Assembly (NCBI GenBank): GCA_024196135.1
Contig: JAMQCK010000001.1
Span: 62,001 to 126,000, forward strand
Length of the DNA: 64,000 nt
Source of the DNA: Pleurotus ostreatus/Saccharomyces cerevisiae fusant
Lineage: Eukaryota; Opisthokonta
Direction: 5' to 3'
A model generated the notes under the pieces. The model was not told the DNA's origin, ran no database searches, and worked only from the letters and a program-made list of their open reading frames with translations. A program made the position numbers and the translations under genes. Of this stretch, positions 34,451 to 45,333 are shown one piece after another. How positions within the stretch are numbered: the first letter of the stretch is position 1; the number at the start of each line of letters is the position of its first letter.

Positions 34451-35049
34451 TCAGAGGCCGATGTTAACTGCGAGCAAGGTTAGCGAATTGACAGCGTCGT
34501 ACAAGCTCGACAACGTACTCGGGGAGCAGCCGATGTTGATGCCGTGACCGCTGTACGAGTTGTCCTTGCAGCAGACGGTTTGCGCGGAGCTGGAAGAATT
34601 AAAGTCGACGCCAACAAATGGCGCTCTCGGTACTCACCACTGGTTGCCGCCACCACCGAGCACATTTATCGGCGTGCAGTGGAGGCCGATGTCGGTGACC
34701 TCACCGAGGACGATTCCCAGGAGCTTCAAGATAATGCCTAGGAGGCCGCCGGAGTTCGACTTTTGTACGCTTTGGCAGCATTGGACGGGGCCGGAGCTGC
34801 AGGTTTGACCGTTACCCCCGCCGCCCGAAGGCTTGTGCTTGCTTGCAGCTACCGCAAACGTTAGACCAAACGCGGGGAAGGTAGAGAACGGAGTAACTCA
34901 CTGTCGGCGGGGGTTGCTCTGCCAAGGTTGCGAGGCCTCATCGGCGTGAGCCCGCGGCGCATGCGGTCAGCGTTCGTCTCCGCCGTCGGGACGGCCGACA
35001 CGGCGAAGAGCAGAGCAAACAAGAAAGCAAAGAAAGTAACGAGCTTCAT
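34451..35049 (-). CDS. Class I hydrophobin
   Basis: Exons 35049-34902, 34848-34638, 34589-34519 and 34467-34451 give 148 residues. A signal peptide (MKLVTFFAFLFALLFAVSA) is followed by a charged stretch (ETNADRMRRGLTPMRPRNLG) and then the hydrophobin core. The eight Cys follow the class I spacing: C-6-CC-32-C-13-C-5-CC-13-C, read in QTCSSGPVQCC, IGLHCTP, QWCSAQTVCC and IGCSPINIGL. The last intron is needed to give the normal ending; without it the frame stays open in a wrong sequence. Hydrophobins self-assemble at the hypha-air interface. The pro-like region between signal and core is longer than in many hydrophobins and resembles that of the secreted protein at 38875-39373. Confidence 0.95.
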
Positions 35050-36382
35050 AGTATCGTCCCGAACGAAGAGATAGGGAAGGGTCTCGAAAAGCGAGCGTGG
35101 GATGAACGAACGAAGGTGAGCGAGGCACGATACGACTCAATCCCCGCCGATTCGAGCGCGGGCTTTATATCCCAGGATAATTTTGGCCAGCAGATGCGCT
35201 TCCCCGATATGTGCGCACGCCGTGCGCTGTCATTCTGCTTGTCAGGACCCCGGGGGCGACCGTAGTGCGGCCGAAGGCGGCTGTCGCGCTCGTGAGGTAT
35301 AGAGTCTGCCTCTGGCGCGTAATCGCCGGCGCAGCGCTCACGGCACCGGGCAACAACCGCCTTCCGCGCGCCACGAGGGGGTGGAGGCAGGGCTCTAGAG
35401 GACGCTGTAGTCGAAGTTGAACAGCCAGGAAGTACAAGAGAGCTGGGTATTCCCGACTTGGGAGCTTCCGTATGTTGAAGATGGTGTGAATCCAGAAGTC
35501 CCGAAGCGGTTAACGGCACAATGGCACCGCCGGGGGACTCAATCGTCGATACTCGTGGTCGCGGCCTTCGCTAGCGCATCGGCTTACGGCTAAAGACGTG
35601 TTCATTGATCGACGCGCTCTATAGAGAATGAATGAAGAAGACCCCGCACGGCTGCGGAAAGAGTATTGAACGGACACGAGAAATAATGCAAAAATGCAGG
35701 GACGACCAGGGGGAGGCGTGGTGTAAGGCGTCTTCCGATACTTGCGAGCCGAGTTATGTGCGTTCTCCAAGGCACGGCCAGGGGAGTACGCGCCGGAGGG
35801 ACATGAGCGCGGAAAGCAAAAACAAGCCACCCGAGATTCTAGTAAAATTGTGGCCGCTTGGCGTTCGGGGCTCCTGCTTGAGTCATCTCGCACATTGGGT
35901 GCCGCTGGCTTGTATGCAAATGTCAATATATCAGCGCGCTACAATGCATGAACGGTGACAGCGATTGGCAAGCCTAGGTAAGTTGTCAAGAATGACCGCT
36001 GTCGACCATGGTAGACATGTCGTTGGTCGCCAAAGGCTATCTGTTATCAATGCTTGAAGACTTGCTACGCCAGATCCTGTCGCTACCGCTGCGAAAGCCA
36101 GACCGTGCGTTTGGATAGTCCTTTGTCGCCGGGTCTACCCATCGCTAATTTAGTCAAGCCAGCTGGCATTTGCGTCGACATAGGTTCTGGCGAGTTTCCG
36201 ACACCTTGAGCCTAAGAAGAGAGAATGGGTGCCATCGTGGAGGAAAATGAATATTCGACTTTCGTCATGATGGTTTGGGACAAGAGACGGCGGGGGCGGC
36301 CCGAAAGTACAATGGCCTCACCGATCAAGTGATGACTAAGCGCCATTGTTCTGTTCGCCTCTTGTTCTGAACGGTCATCATC
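35050..36382. other. Intergenic: hydrophobin promoter side and RPB9 upstream
   Basis: About 1.3 kb between two diverging genes. A minus-strand frame (35926-35510) has no recognisable content and is not called. Confidence 0.55.
35163..35170 (-). promoter_or_regulatory. TATA box of the hydrophobin gene
   Basis: Reads ATATAAAG on the minus strand, about 115 nt upstream of the start, as expected for a strongly expressed secreted-protein gene. Confidence 0.65.
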
Positions 36383-37178
36383 ATGGTTCGTCATCCCCCC
36401 CAAATCTCTTAAGAACATTCTCATATTGTCCTCCCAGGAAACCCAAGGGCCCACCCCCGCTCTCCACTTCTGCACGGAATGCAACAACTTGCTATACCCG
36501 AAGGCGGACCGAGCGTACAACCGACTGTACTACTACTGCCGCATGTGCAGCCGCGATCAGCCAGCGGGCGAGGGCGACGCGATCGTGTACAGGAATGATC
36601 TGTTGACCATCACGAAGTGTGTGTGCAGTGCTTGGCGCGTCCAATTCAATACTAATGCGCGCTCGCCAGAGAGCAGAAGGGCGAAGTCAGCAATCTCGAG
36701 ACGGACCCGACATTGGTGCGTGGTCTGTTGCTCTGCGCCCACCTAGTACTAACTCAGTCACCTCCAGGCGCACGCAGAACAGCAATGCCCGGCCTGCCAC
36801 TACCACGAGTGCGTCGCCTCGTTCCCTCACCTTTCATCCCCAGCTAACGATACCCACAGCGCCGTCATATTCCAAGACCAGTCCAAACGATACCAAACCC
36901 GCATGATTCTCTTCTACGTCTGCACCAGCTGCGGTCACTGCTTCCTCGATCCCATGCTTACGAAGAAGAAGAAGCGCCGCCTACGCAAGGAGAATTTCGA
37001 GGAAGAAGAAGAGAACAAGAAGCGCCAGCGTCAGGATTACGAGAGGAGAGGACTGGTTCCCCCTCCTTCACTGGCGCCGTTCGGCCGGCCTTTGGTCGAG
37101 GAAATTGACTGCGCGTCCGAAAGCGAGGGGTACTTGGATTGCTTCCGGGACGGCGCGTCGCTAGCATTGAAGCTATGA
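36383..37178 (+). CDS. RPB9: RNA polymerase II subunit RPB9 with long charged tail
   Basis: Exons 36383-36385 (the ATG alone), 36438-36616, 36670-36715, 36768-36808 and 36860-37178 join in phase into 195 residues. The first zinc ribbon is LHFCTECNNLLYPK with YYCRMCSRD; the second is QQCPACHYHDAVIFQDQ with FYVCTSCGHCFLDP. RPB9 sits at the jaw of RNA polymerase II and affects start-site choice and fidelity. The usual length is about 110-125 residues; here about 75 extra residues (KKKKRRLRKENFEEEEE onward) follow the second ribbon. The tail's last about 47 codons overlap an antisense coding frame. The lone-ATG exon was inferred because no other in-frame ATG precedes the first ribbon. Confidence 0.88.
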
Positions 37179-37763
37179 GCCTCGCTGACTTTCCTTGTAC
37201 TTTTGTAAATCTGTTCTTGCGTGCCATCCATGATCTCGTGCGGGTACATTGGGTAAAGACGGTGGGTATAACTAGCAATGTCGTACCACTTCGCTGACGG
37301 TTCGTAGGTCAGTATAGCTTCTTCGGGGAAGCCATTGCACACACCCATGCTCAGATATGCGGTGCAGACAGCAAAATATCGAGCGCCGAGATCGAGGAGA
37401 GCTGCCACCATCGCTGCACCGGCTCATCCGCTGCGCGTCGTCGTGTTAGGTCCTGTACTTCGCGTAGGGCGACAATGACATACCTATCTTGCGTGCCGTG
37501 ATTCTACTCATCGTCCCCCCTGCGTGCTCTGGCACTTCCACCTCGGGCAACATCAACGCGTTCGACCCCATTGCCTTGGCGTGTTCAGCAACGTTGAGGG
37601 CCTTCGCCTGCTCCGCGACGTTGATCACTCGCCCAGCGTGCGCCTCGTGCGCGAGCATTCGTCCCGCTGCTGGAAGGCGGACCTCGCCAGTGCGGCCAAC
37701 TCTTTCGAGTATCCCTGTGGCGAAGAGCGAGGACTTGATCATGGCGGGAATGGTGGGCAGCAT
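37037..37763 (-). CDS. Hypothetical protein convergent with and overlapping RPB9
   Basis: Exons 37763-37484 and 37413-37037 give 218 residues. The ATG at 37763 is the first ATG downstream of a TATA-like ATATAAT near 38007. The protein starts MLPTIPAMIKSSLFATGILE, has a near-repeat (NVAEQAKALNVAEHAKA), then joins ITARKIAMVAALLDLGARYF with a mildly hydrophobic stretch, and ends in a Ser/Lys-rich tail. No family is recognised. Codon-wise it looks real up to about SEAHSFNASD; the last 47 codons lie antisense to the RPB9 tail. A 5'-UTR intron (acceptor CACTAG near 37795) is possible. Confidence 0.6.
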
Positions 37764-38874
37764 TTCTTCGACGAGTACGGCGGTTGCGCACTAGTGCGAT
37801 GACGAGGACGAGAGTCGCTGAGGTGGACGAGAAGACGCTTAACCTTGAAAACTGAGACTGAGCGAGTGTGCTGGATAGCTGGAATAGTGACTGTAGGCGC
37901 GAAAGGATAGAATGCGCTGCTTCGGCCAGCTGCAGCGCTCGAGATCGGCGTTGGAGGCTATCTGACGAGCGGAGGCTCCCCAGAGTTACTTAGGGGCTGC
38001 TGCATATTATATCCCTTTGCTGAGCACAAGATAAATGGCTCTCCACGGTCGCAGAATTGCTTCTTGTTCATCTTCCTTACGCTTACCCTCCTCGGGAAAG
38101 GGGGAATGAAGAGCACCCTACCAGTCTTGCGAAAGTTCAACAATGACAGCGTGGGAATATGGTGCTCGTGACATGTCACGTGCCGGTTCGACTTCAGGCA
38201 CACCCCTCCATATCGCCTCAAATCGCGCTCAAGCTCAGTACGTCCAGCTCACGAAAACATGCGCTATTTCTGCCAGACAGCTGCGCAAACATTCGACATG
38301 CCACGCCCAAATGACCAATCCCTTCCGGTCACACACGACCAGAGATCGACTAACACACGGCCGCCATCGCGCTCACGCCACCTTCACGCGCCACGATACC
38401 AATTATTGCTTTCCCTTGCACGTATCAATAGCACCAGCAGCACGTATCAACATGCCCGTGTCCATTCCAGTTCGTAACGGGGAAGATGTCCGACGTAGTG
38501 TATGTCCGACGTACGTGTTGTATGTACGGCTCAGCACCTGCGCCGAGCCTTCAGTCGCGTGCTACTGGCTACAGCGCGCCCACGGGACGACTAGAGGATG
38601 CGTGATACAGTGGCGGTCTATGGTTGTGCAAACGAAGGACGGTCAGTTGGCGAGCCGGCGGGCGGCCAGAGGGGCGCGAGGATCAGAGGGTCGGCCACGC
38701 CGGGCGAGCAAACGCCAATCGACGCGCGCGGTATAAGTGGAGAGGGTATATGGCTGGAGGGCGCGTCGGTCAGCTTTTTTGCGTAACGCAAGTCGGGAAG
38801 AATACACACCAGGAGGGAGCAAAGAAGTATCCAGTTAGGCGCGTTCAGCAGGCTCCTGCGCATGGCAGGGACCC
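37764..38874. other. Intergenic, no gene seen
   Basis: About 1.1 kb. A + strand frame of 197 codons (38143-38736) is rich in His, Arg and Thr with no domain or splice partner and is not called. Confidence 0.5.
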
Positions 38875-39373
38875 TCAAGCGTGCGTGTTGGCGTTCGCCT
38901 GCTGCGGCTGGGCGGCCGCGTTGACGTTGGCGTGCACGCTCGCGTCCGCCTGCACGTGGGCGTTGGAGGCGTTCGCGTTCACCTGCGCGCTGGCGTCGAC
39001 GTGGACGCCGGCACTGGCGTGGGCAGAGGCAGAGGCCGACGCGGCGGCAGCAGCAGCAGCCGAGCGCTGAGCGGCGGCAGCACGCTGGGCAGCAAGCTCA
39101 GCATTGTGGCGCTGCGCTGCGACGGCGGCGTCGTGCTGCTGCTGCGGGGTCAAAGTCTGGGTCGCAGGGTGACCAGCTGGAGACGCGACGCGTCAGCAAA
39201 CGTTCAACATGTTCATCCTCGAACAACTTACAAGGCTGAGCGACCTGCGTGGTTTGCGTCCCAAAGTGGCGGGGCTTCAACGGGCCAAGACCGCGGCGGA
39301 AGCGCTCCGCGTTGGTCTCAGCGAACGCAGTGCCGGCAAGAGCGAAGATCGCAAGGACGAAGGTGAACTTCAT
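38875..39373 (-). CDS. Small secreted Ala-rich protein
   Basis: Two exons joined at QVAQPSGHPATQTLTP give about 140 residues. The signal peptide is MKFTFVLAIFALAGTAFA. It is followed by ETNAERFRRGLGPLKPRHFG, clearly related to the segment after the signal peptide of the hydrophobin at 35049 (ETNADRMRRGLTPMRPRNLG). The second exon is low-complexity: Gln/Ala/His, then runs of Ala and Ser, then an alternating pattern (HVDASAQVNANAS, HVQADASVHANVN). There are no Cys in the mature part. It could be a cell-wall or surface protein or an effector-like protein; the family is not known to me. A TATA box lies 150 nt upstream. Confidence 0.75.
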
Positions 39374-39980
39374 GGCGTCTAAACAAGAAGCGGAGGTGTA
39401 GGTGTACGATTAAAGTAACGATTGGACGCGGCGAGGGGGCGCGGCGGCGGGGCGAGCGTTGCTCTACGGTGGTGGCGGGGACGGTCGAGTTGCAAAAAGC
39501 GATACCGACTTAGAGGCGCGATGTTTTTATACGGGGGGGCGACTGCGGACGGTCGTGATAGGCGCGGGCGCTGGCGGGGCGCGCATGTGTTGTGGAGCGC
39601 CGGTTGATGAGAAGGACATCGGTTGATGGGGGGGCGCGGCTTGGCTCGGGCGAAACGCCTGGAAGCGCGGGCCGGAGATCGGCGTGCAGGAAGCTGAGGA
39701 TGCCGCCCCGTCTTGTCAGCGTCTTGTTCCGTCTCAAAGGCGTGTGGAATCAATTTATCGTGTGCATCGTCGCGTCGATTTGGTGTGATATGGCTCTATC
39801 GAGGTGGGGATGTGCTGTACCGTACTGTACTTCCTCATATGATCTGTACTGAGGCGCGTCGCAGGTGAGGTGAGGGAAGGCCTCGCGAGTCCGAGAAGTG
39901 CTTCAAAGCTCGGATGCCTCGTCGTGAAGCCGTCGTGCTTGACGTGCTGACGTCCGTCGGAGGGCGGGAGGCTGCAACCA
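39374..39980. other. Intergenic between secreted protein and F-box 2
   Basis: Holds the promoter of the secreted protein (TATAAAAA at 39524-39531) and the 3' side of the F-box gene. No other gene seen. Confidence 0.5.
39524..39531 (-). promoter_or_regulatory. TATA box of the Ala-rich secreted protein gene
   Basis: Reads TATAAAAA on the minus strand about 150 nt upstream of the ATG at 39373. Confidence 0.55.
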
Positions 39981-42428
39981 TCAAGCGCGCACGACGAGAA
40001 ACTGCTCCGGCACCTCCAGTCGTTCATACGGGCCCAAGTGCGTCCGAATTTCGTCAGTCCCGTCGGCTTTCTTCTCGACCGTTCGCTCGATCTGGGCGAT
40101 GTAGCGTCAGAGGACTCGTTCGAGGGAGGACACATCGTGAGAAGCAGGGTTCGAGTCAGAGCTGCATAGCATGTCCAGGAAAATGTAGTCAAGTCCCGTA
40201 ACAGAAGACAAACAGACATGTCGCCAAGCAGAGAGCCCGAGTACGTCAAAAGCAGAATGAAGGCAGAGACGAAAGAGCGGGAGGAGGGCGCCGCGGCTGG
40301 CCCGGACGCGTAGCAATGGCAACGCGGTGTGACATATTCACGTGCCGTGACGCCCAAACGAACTTCAACCGTGACCCAACCGTGACATCGCCAAAACCCT
40401 CCTCCGAAAGCGGGGAATCGACCCCGCCAGGCCGGCGGAGTCGACTCACCGACCACCCCCATTGTCAACGATGCATACTTTCCTCCGCAGCCAGAGCCCA
40501 CGGCACCCTCTATAGAACGCTGATGGAAATCGCGCTTACTCACCTGCCAAACCTTTGTATTGCAGCCAAATTGCCTGAGTGACGATCCGCAGCGAGGCAC
40601 GACGAGTGCCTCGATGATATTCGCGTCCAGTGGCGGAGAATGTGCGTCCTGGGGGAAGTTGATATGCACGGAGCGCAGCCGGGGCGCTTTGGCGAGAGAG
40701 GAGGCGATGGCGGTCTAGGGCGAGAGGGTGAGTACGCACTTGCGCAATCAATGATTTCGTTCGTGTGGGACAGTCAAAGTAATGAGTGAAGAGGGGGAAA
40801 CACTTACCATATCCCCCCTCTCAACGACGACAAACAACTGCTCCAACTTCGGGCAACCCGTGCATATCGCGTCGATCGCCTGCAGGCTGAGCACCATCTT
40901 GTAGACCGCGAAACGGGTAAGGCGATGACTATGCAGGGCGACGAGACGCATGCAGAATGCGTCGGTGGGGCTGGAGTGCGGAGAAGCGCCGGCGGTGGAA
41001 GACAAGACTTTTTGGGTTGAGGCGGACGTGCTGAACGTCGAGCTAGCATTGGAGGTGATCGTCGAGCTGGCATTCTGGACGGGCGGCGTGGACAACTGTT
41101 GCGCCCCCGAGACGGACAGAGTGCTCAGTCGGTTCGACAACGCGTCCATGGTGGCTTCCTCGTCACCCTCCTCGATGCTGAATCTCGAATCGTTCAGCCC
41201 GATGACCTTCCCCGTTGAATAGATGTGAACCCGCTCGAGTGGGCAGGGGGTGAGCAGCGCCAACGCATCTTCTGCGAATTGTTGCACGGGCGTGTGCGGC
41301 CCGATTGTGAGGGTGATGGAGGTGAGGCGCGCAAGGGCGTGTGTCCGAGAGCAGAGGCTGGTGAGCGAGACGAGGCTCTGCAAGCAAAAGGCGGATAAGT
41401 ATGTAAGACGAGTAAGTATCTGAGACGAATGCTAGTGGGGGTAAGATATTCAAGAACTCACAAAGCGAGGTGCAAGACCCTCCAATCCCAGGCTGCGGAT
41501 GCCGCGCTTGTTGGCCGAGATGATGCTCCAGATACCCTCGTGGGTGACTTTGGGACATCCGACGAGTGAGAGATGCTCCAGGTTCGCAAGATGCGGTGCC
41601 CACGTCTTGAGCACGTCGTCCGTTATCAGAGGCGAAGCCTACAGAGGATATGAACCTCCATCTTCAAGGTTGTTGAACAGTCCGTCACCCCTTCGCACCT
41701 TACATATCAATGTCAACCGCCTCAGCGTCGCCCCCACATACCCCAACCACGCCGACATACACCCCACCACCCCCCCGTCCGGCATAATAATCGTCACCTC
41801 TTCCAACTTCCGGAAGCCCAAAAGCAGTTCGACGCGGTAATTATACTCGCTCCGGCCGTTGATTTCGAGGCTTGTGAGGGCAGGGCAGTATTGGAGAGCC
41901 TCGAGGATTCCAGAGGTGAGGGCGCCGTCGCGCGTCCAGGTGCAAGATCGGAGGGCTTTGCAGTTGCGGAGGCCGCGCGTGAAGAGGTCTTCGGAGTCGG
42001 CGGCAATTATTTTGGGTGGGCCGGTGAGGACTGGGAGGTTTTAGCGGATTATAGGACGGTGAGGAAAAGGCGAGGGACAGAAATCAGAGGGGTCAGACAG
42101 GAAGCGTCTTACCTAGCTTCCTGACGTAGGAGGCCAGATACGCATTGCGTGAGAGGGTGATAAAGAGTAGAACCACCTACAGACCATTCGTAAATGAAAG
42201 CAATTACAACAACTGTTGTGATTCGGAAAAAACTCGAGGAGCGACACGTACCCTCGCCTTGCTATTTCCATGCCAGTGGTAGATATATACCTGCTCATAT
42301 AGCAGAGGTATAGAATATTCGTGAAAGGTCTTGCTGACGAGCGCCGCAGATGCTAGATGTGATGCTTTGATGAGATGGGAGAGGATCTCCTCGCAGAGCT
42401 CCGCTGGTATGTCCAGGAGGCTCGGCAT
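39981..42428 (-). CDS. F-box/LRR protein
   Basis: Starts MPSLLDIPAELCEEILSHL with SAALVSKTFHEYSIPLLYE, a clear F-box. Several exons carry LRR-like segments: NCKALRSCTWTRDGALTSG, CPALTSLEINGRSEYNY, FRKLEEVTIIMPDGG, LANLEHLSLVGCPKVTHEG and IRSLGLEGLAPRF. A Ser/Thr-rich insert near 41000 is followed by GCPKLEQLFVVVERGD and LRSVHINFPQD. The final exon ends YERLEVPEQFLVVRA before the stop at 39981. It is a probable SCF substrate adaptor. The exons between about 40100 and 40650 were not all resolved. It starts 530 bp from the divergent Arf-GAP gene. Confidence 0.8.
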
Positions 42429-42958
42429 GCTACGAAATGATCAACTGAGAGTATCTTAGTAGAAGAAGAAAGGAGCACTGAGCGAGATTTCCTACCCCAC
42501 GATGATGGAGGGAAGACGTAAGTTGAACTTGACCCCGCGGGAACTTATGCACGTGCATCGCGCCGGCATCCGATTCCGCAGCGCGATCGTGGTGGCACTC
42601 GCGTCCGGCTCGTTCATCGTTCGCGTCGCCGTCATCGTCCGCCGCGTTCCCGAGCACCATCACAGTCCGCACAGAACGTCTGCGACGTTTCCCACAGCCG
42701 CCGGACGAGAGATACTCAGCCACACCCACCATATCAACCTCGTTCGCCCTCCATCGCGTGCACCGACGCCGATCGCACTCAAACGTCACCGGCAGTGTCC
42801 TCGTAGTCGGCTTCAACGAAGACCAGCATTCACGCCCATTCTCACTCTTTCTCTTGACTCTCATCTCCCGGAAACCCCCATCGTCTTGCCCTGGAACCCA
42901 TCTTTACTCATACCCCTCTCTTCATCAATAATCATCTTCAACACGTCGAAGGAGCATC
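42429..42958. promoter_or_regulatory. Divergent region between F-box 2 and Arf-GAP
   Basis: 530 bp between start codons pointing apart. Long open frames on both strands here lack any recognisable domain and probably reflect GC-rich composition. Confidence 0.45.
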
Positions 42959-45085
42959 ATGTCCGTTAGCAAAGCCGCCGCGGATCGTAATCAGCGTACT
43001 CTACTTGAGCTGGCCACCTTACCGGGAAATGGTGCGTTTCTAGTGACACACCACGCTCGATGTACTGACGATCTCGTTTCCTCGTTCCTGTCCCCATTCC
43101 CTGCTTCTTGCACTCCCGCTACCGGACATCGTCAATGCGGCATTCCCCGTGCCCTTATGCGCTGCTCGTGCTGAACTGCCCCTACCGCAATGTCGTACCA
43201 CTTGCTATCCCACACGAAGACATCTGCGCGGACTGCAAGGCACGGAACCCACGGTGGGCATCCCACAACCTTGGAATCTTTATATGGTGCGCATTATACT
43301 TGCGAAATCTCACCATATACTAACCTTCCCTTGCACAGTGTCCACTGCGCAAGCATCCACCGCAAGATCGGCACGCACATCACCAAAGTGTGAGTGCTTC
43401 ATTCTCAAGTACCTGCTCACGTCCTAGCGCCACAAATTCCCCACATCACCCCGCAGCTCAGACTAAGCTGACTATCCCCCAAGCAAGAGTCTGACCATGG
43501 ACTCGTGGACGAAGGAGCAAGTCGAGGTGAGTGTGTACCGCATCAACTTTCGGAGAAACCGACTGAGATATCCCCTCCAGCAAATGAAGCAAATGGGCAA
43601 TATCAAGTCGAATGCAATCTACAACAACAACGAAGTCCGGCACCCACCCCCACCGCAAACCCTCGACCCAGAGCGCGATAGCGAGATGGAGAAGTACATT
43701 CGAGGTGCGTTCCACAACCCCTCCCTTCCACTTCCTCTGACTCCTGCCACCTCGTTGATCGTCACTCACCTCGCTTCCTCCATCCAGCAAAATACGAATA
43801 CAAGCGCTTCCTCGACAAGCACGCCATAGTCGCCTCCAAGCTCGGCCCCTCCCGCTCCGCCGCCTCAGTCCGCGCGACGACGCCCACATCCCGCGGCAGC
43901 ACCCCGCAACCGCGCTCCGTCTCCGCTGCGGGTCCGAGCACGTCCGCCGCGCCTGCGCGCGCGGCGACGTTGGCCGCGCCGACCGCTTCATCGGGTCCGG
44001 GCTCTGTACCGACGCGCGCGAGCACGGCGCCGATACAGGCGCAGGCGGGGCAGCAGCAGTTCCAGCAGCCGGGTCAGCAGCAGCAGCAGCAGCCCGGCCA
44101 ACAACAACAGGGAAATGGAGTCTGGGGCGACCTCGTGCAGCTGCAGGGGCCGGCACAGAATACGACGCTGCCGCTGCAGGTGATGGCGCAGCCGACGGGG
44201 CTCGCGCCGAATCCGTTCGGGCAGATGCAAATGAACGGGCAAATGCAGATGCAGGCGCAACCAACGGGGTTGGCGCCCAATCCCTTCGGTCAGATGCAGC
44301 AACTTGGAGGCATGCAGCAACAGGCGACGGGCCTGGCGCCAAATCCGTTCGGTCAGATGCAGCAACAACCGACGGGCATGAATCCGTTCGGGCAGATGCA
44401 GATGCAGGCTCAACCGACGGGCTTCAGCATGAACTCACAACCGACGGGGCTGAGCATGAGCTCGCAATCTACCGGATTGAACCCCTTCGGCCAGATGCAG
44501 CAGCAACCGACGGGCTTGTCGATGATGTCGACGGGAATGAGCGGTGGGAATCCGTTCGGGCAGCAACAGCAGTTTGGACAACAGCAGCAGTTCGGTCAGC
44601 AGCAATCGCAGTTCGGCCAACAGCAACCGTTTGGTCAGCAACAACAGCCGTTCGGCCAGCAACAGCAACAGTTCGGCCAACAGCAGCAGCAACAACCCAT
44701 ATCCCCCGCACCCCAACAATTCCTCTCCCCCACCTCGCAGCCGACCTTCCTCTCGCCAACGCAGGGCATGACGCCGTCACCACAACCAGGGTTTGGCGGG
44801 AACCCGTCACCACAGCCGGGTATGATGAATGGGATGACGCCGTCGCCGCAGCCAGGGTTTGGGAACCCCTCGCCTCAGCCGTCGCCGTTTGGCCAGCAGC
44901 AGCCGTCGCCATTCCAGCAGCAGCCATCGCCGTTCCAACAACAACAGCCTTCGCCTTTCCAGCAGCAGCAACCGTCGCCTTTCGGCCAGCAACAGCAGTT
45001 TGGTGGGATGCAGGGAGGTATGAGCAGTGGCATGAACGGCATGCCGGGTGGCTCGTTCACGAGTTGGATGCAAGGGCCGCGGTAG
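42959..45085 (+). CDS. Arf-GAP with Gln-rich NPF-repeat tail (AGE2/SMAP-like)
   Basis: Six exons. It starts MSVSKAAADRNQRTLLELA. The zinc finger reads ICADCKARNPRWASHNLGIF, joined to CVHCASIHRKIGTHITKV and KSLTMDSWTKEQVE. This gives the CxxC..CxxC pattern of Arf-GAPs and the catalytic Arg in HRKIGTH. The domain ends near YKRFLDKHAIVASKLG. The remaining about 420 residues are Gln, Pro, Met and Gly rich, with many PTGLAPNPFGQM-type units and QQPSPFQQQ runs. NPF tripeptides are ligands for EH domains of endocytic proteins, which suits a GAP acting at endosomes or the trans-Golgi. The closest group is AGE2/SMAP. Confidence 0.9.
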
Positions 45086-45333
45086 TAGCAGAGGAGTCGG
45101 CTTGACGTGGACGTCATGGGGCGACGTGGTGATTTTGTATGGGTGACTAGCGGCTGGGCGACGACATGTATACATACATTCGACGGCAACTTGGGTTTTA
45201 CACTACACACCTGCATCATGGCAATGGCTCTTAATCTTCCTTCCTTCGTATATGGCATTGCTGTTTGGTTGATATACATACACGACCTGGGCAACTGGTC
45301 GGGCTTACGGCGAGTCTCACTTCGGTACGTATC

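Noticed and set aside
38143..38736. Plus-strand frame of 197 codons
   Set aside because: Composition like random GC-rich DNA, no signal peptide, domain or splice partner.
39755..40669. Single 304-codon minus-strand protein
   Set aside because: Only its first part (HINFPQDAHSPPLDANIIEA) belongs to a gene: it is an exon of the F-box/LRR gene read through introns.
42430..42969. Small genes on either strand between F-box 2 and Arf-GAP
   Set aside because: Frames overlap each other on both strands, lack domains and sit where two promoters are needed.
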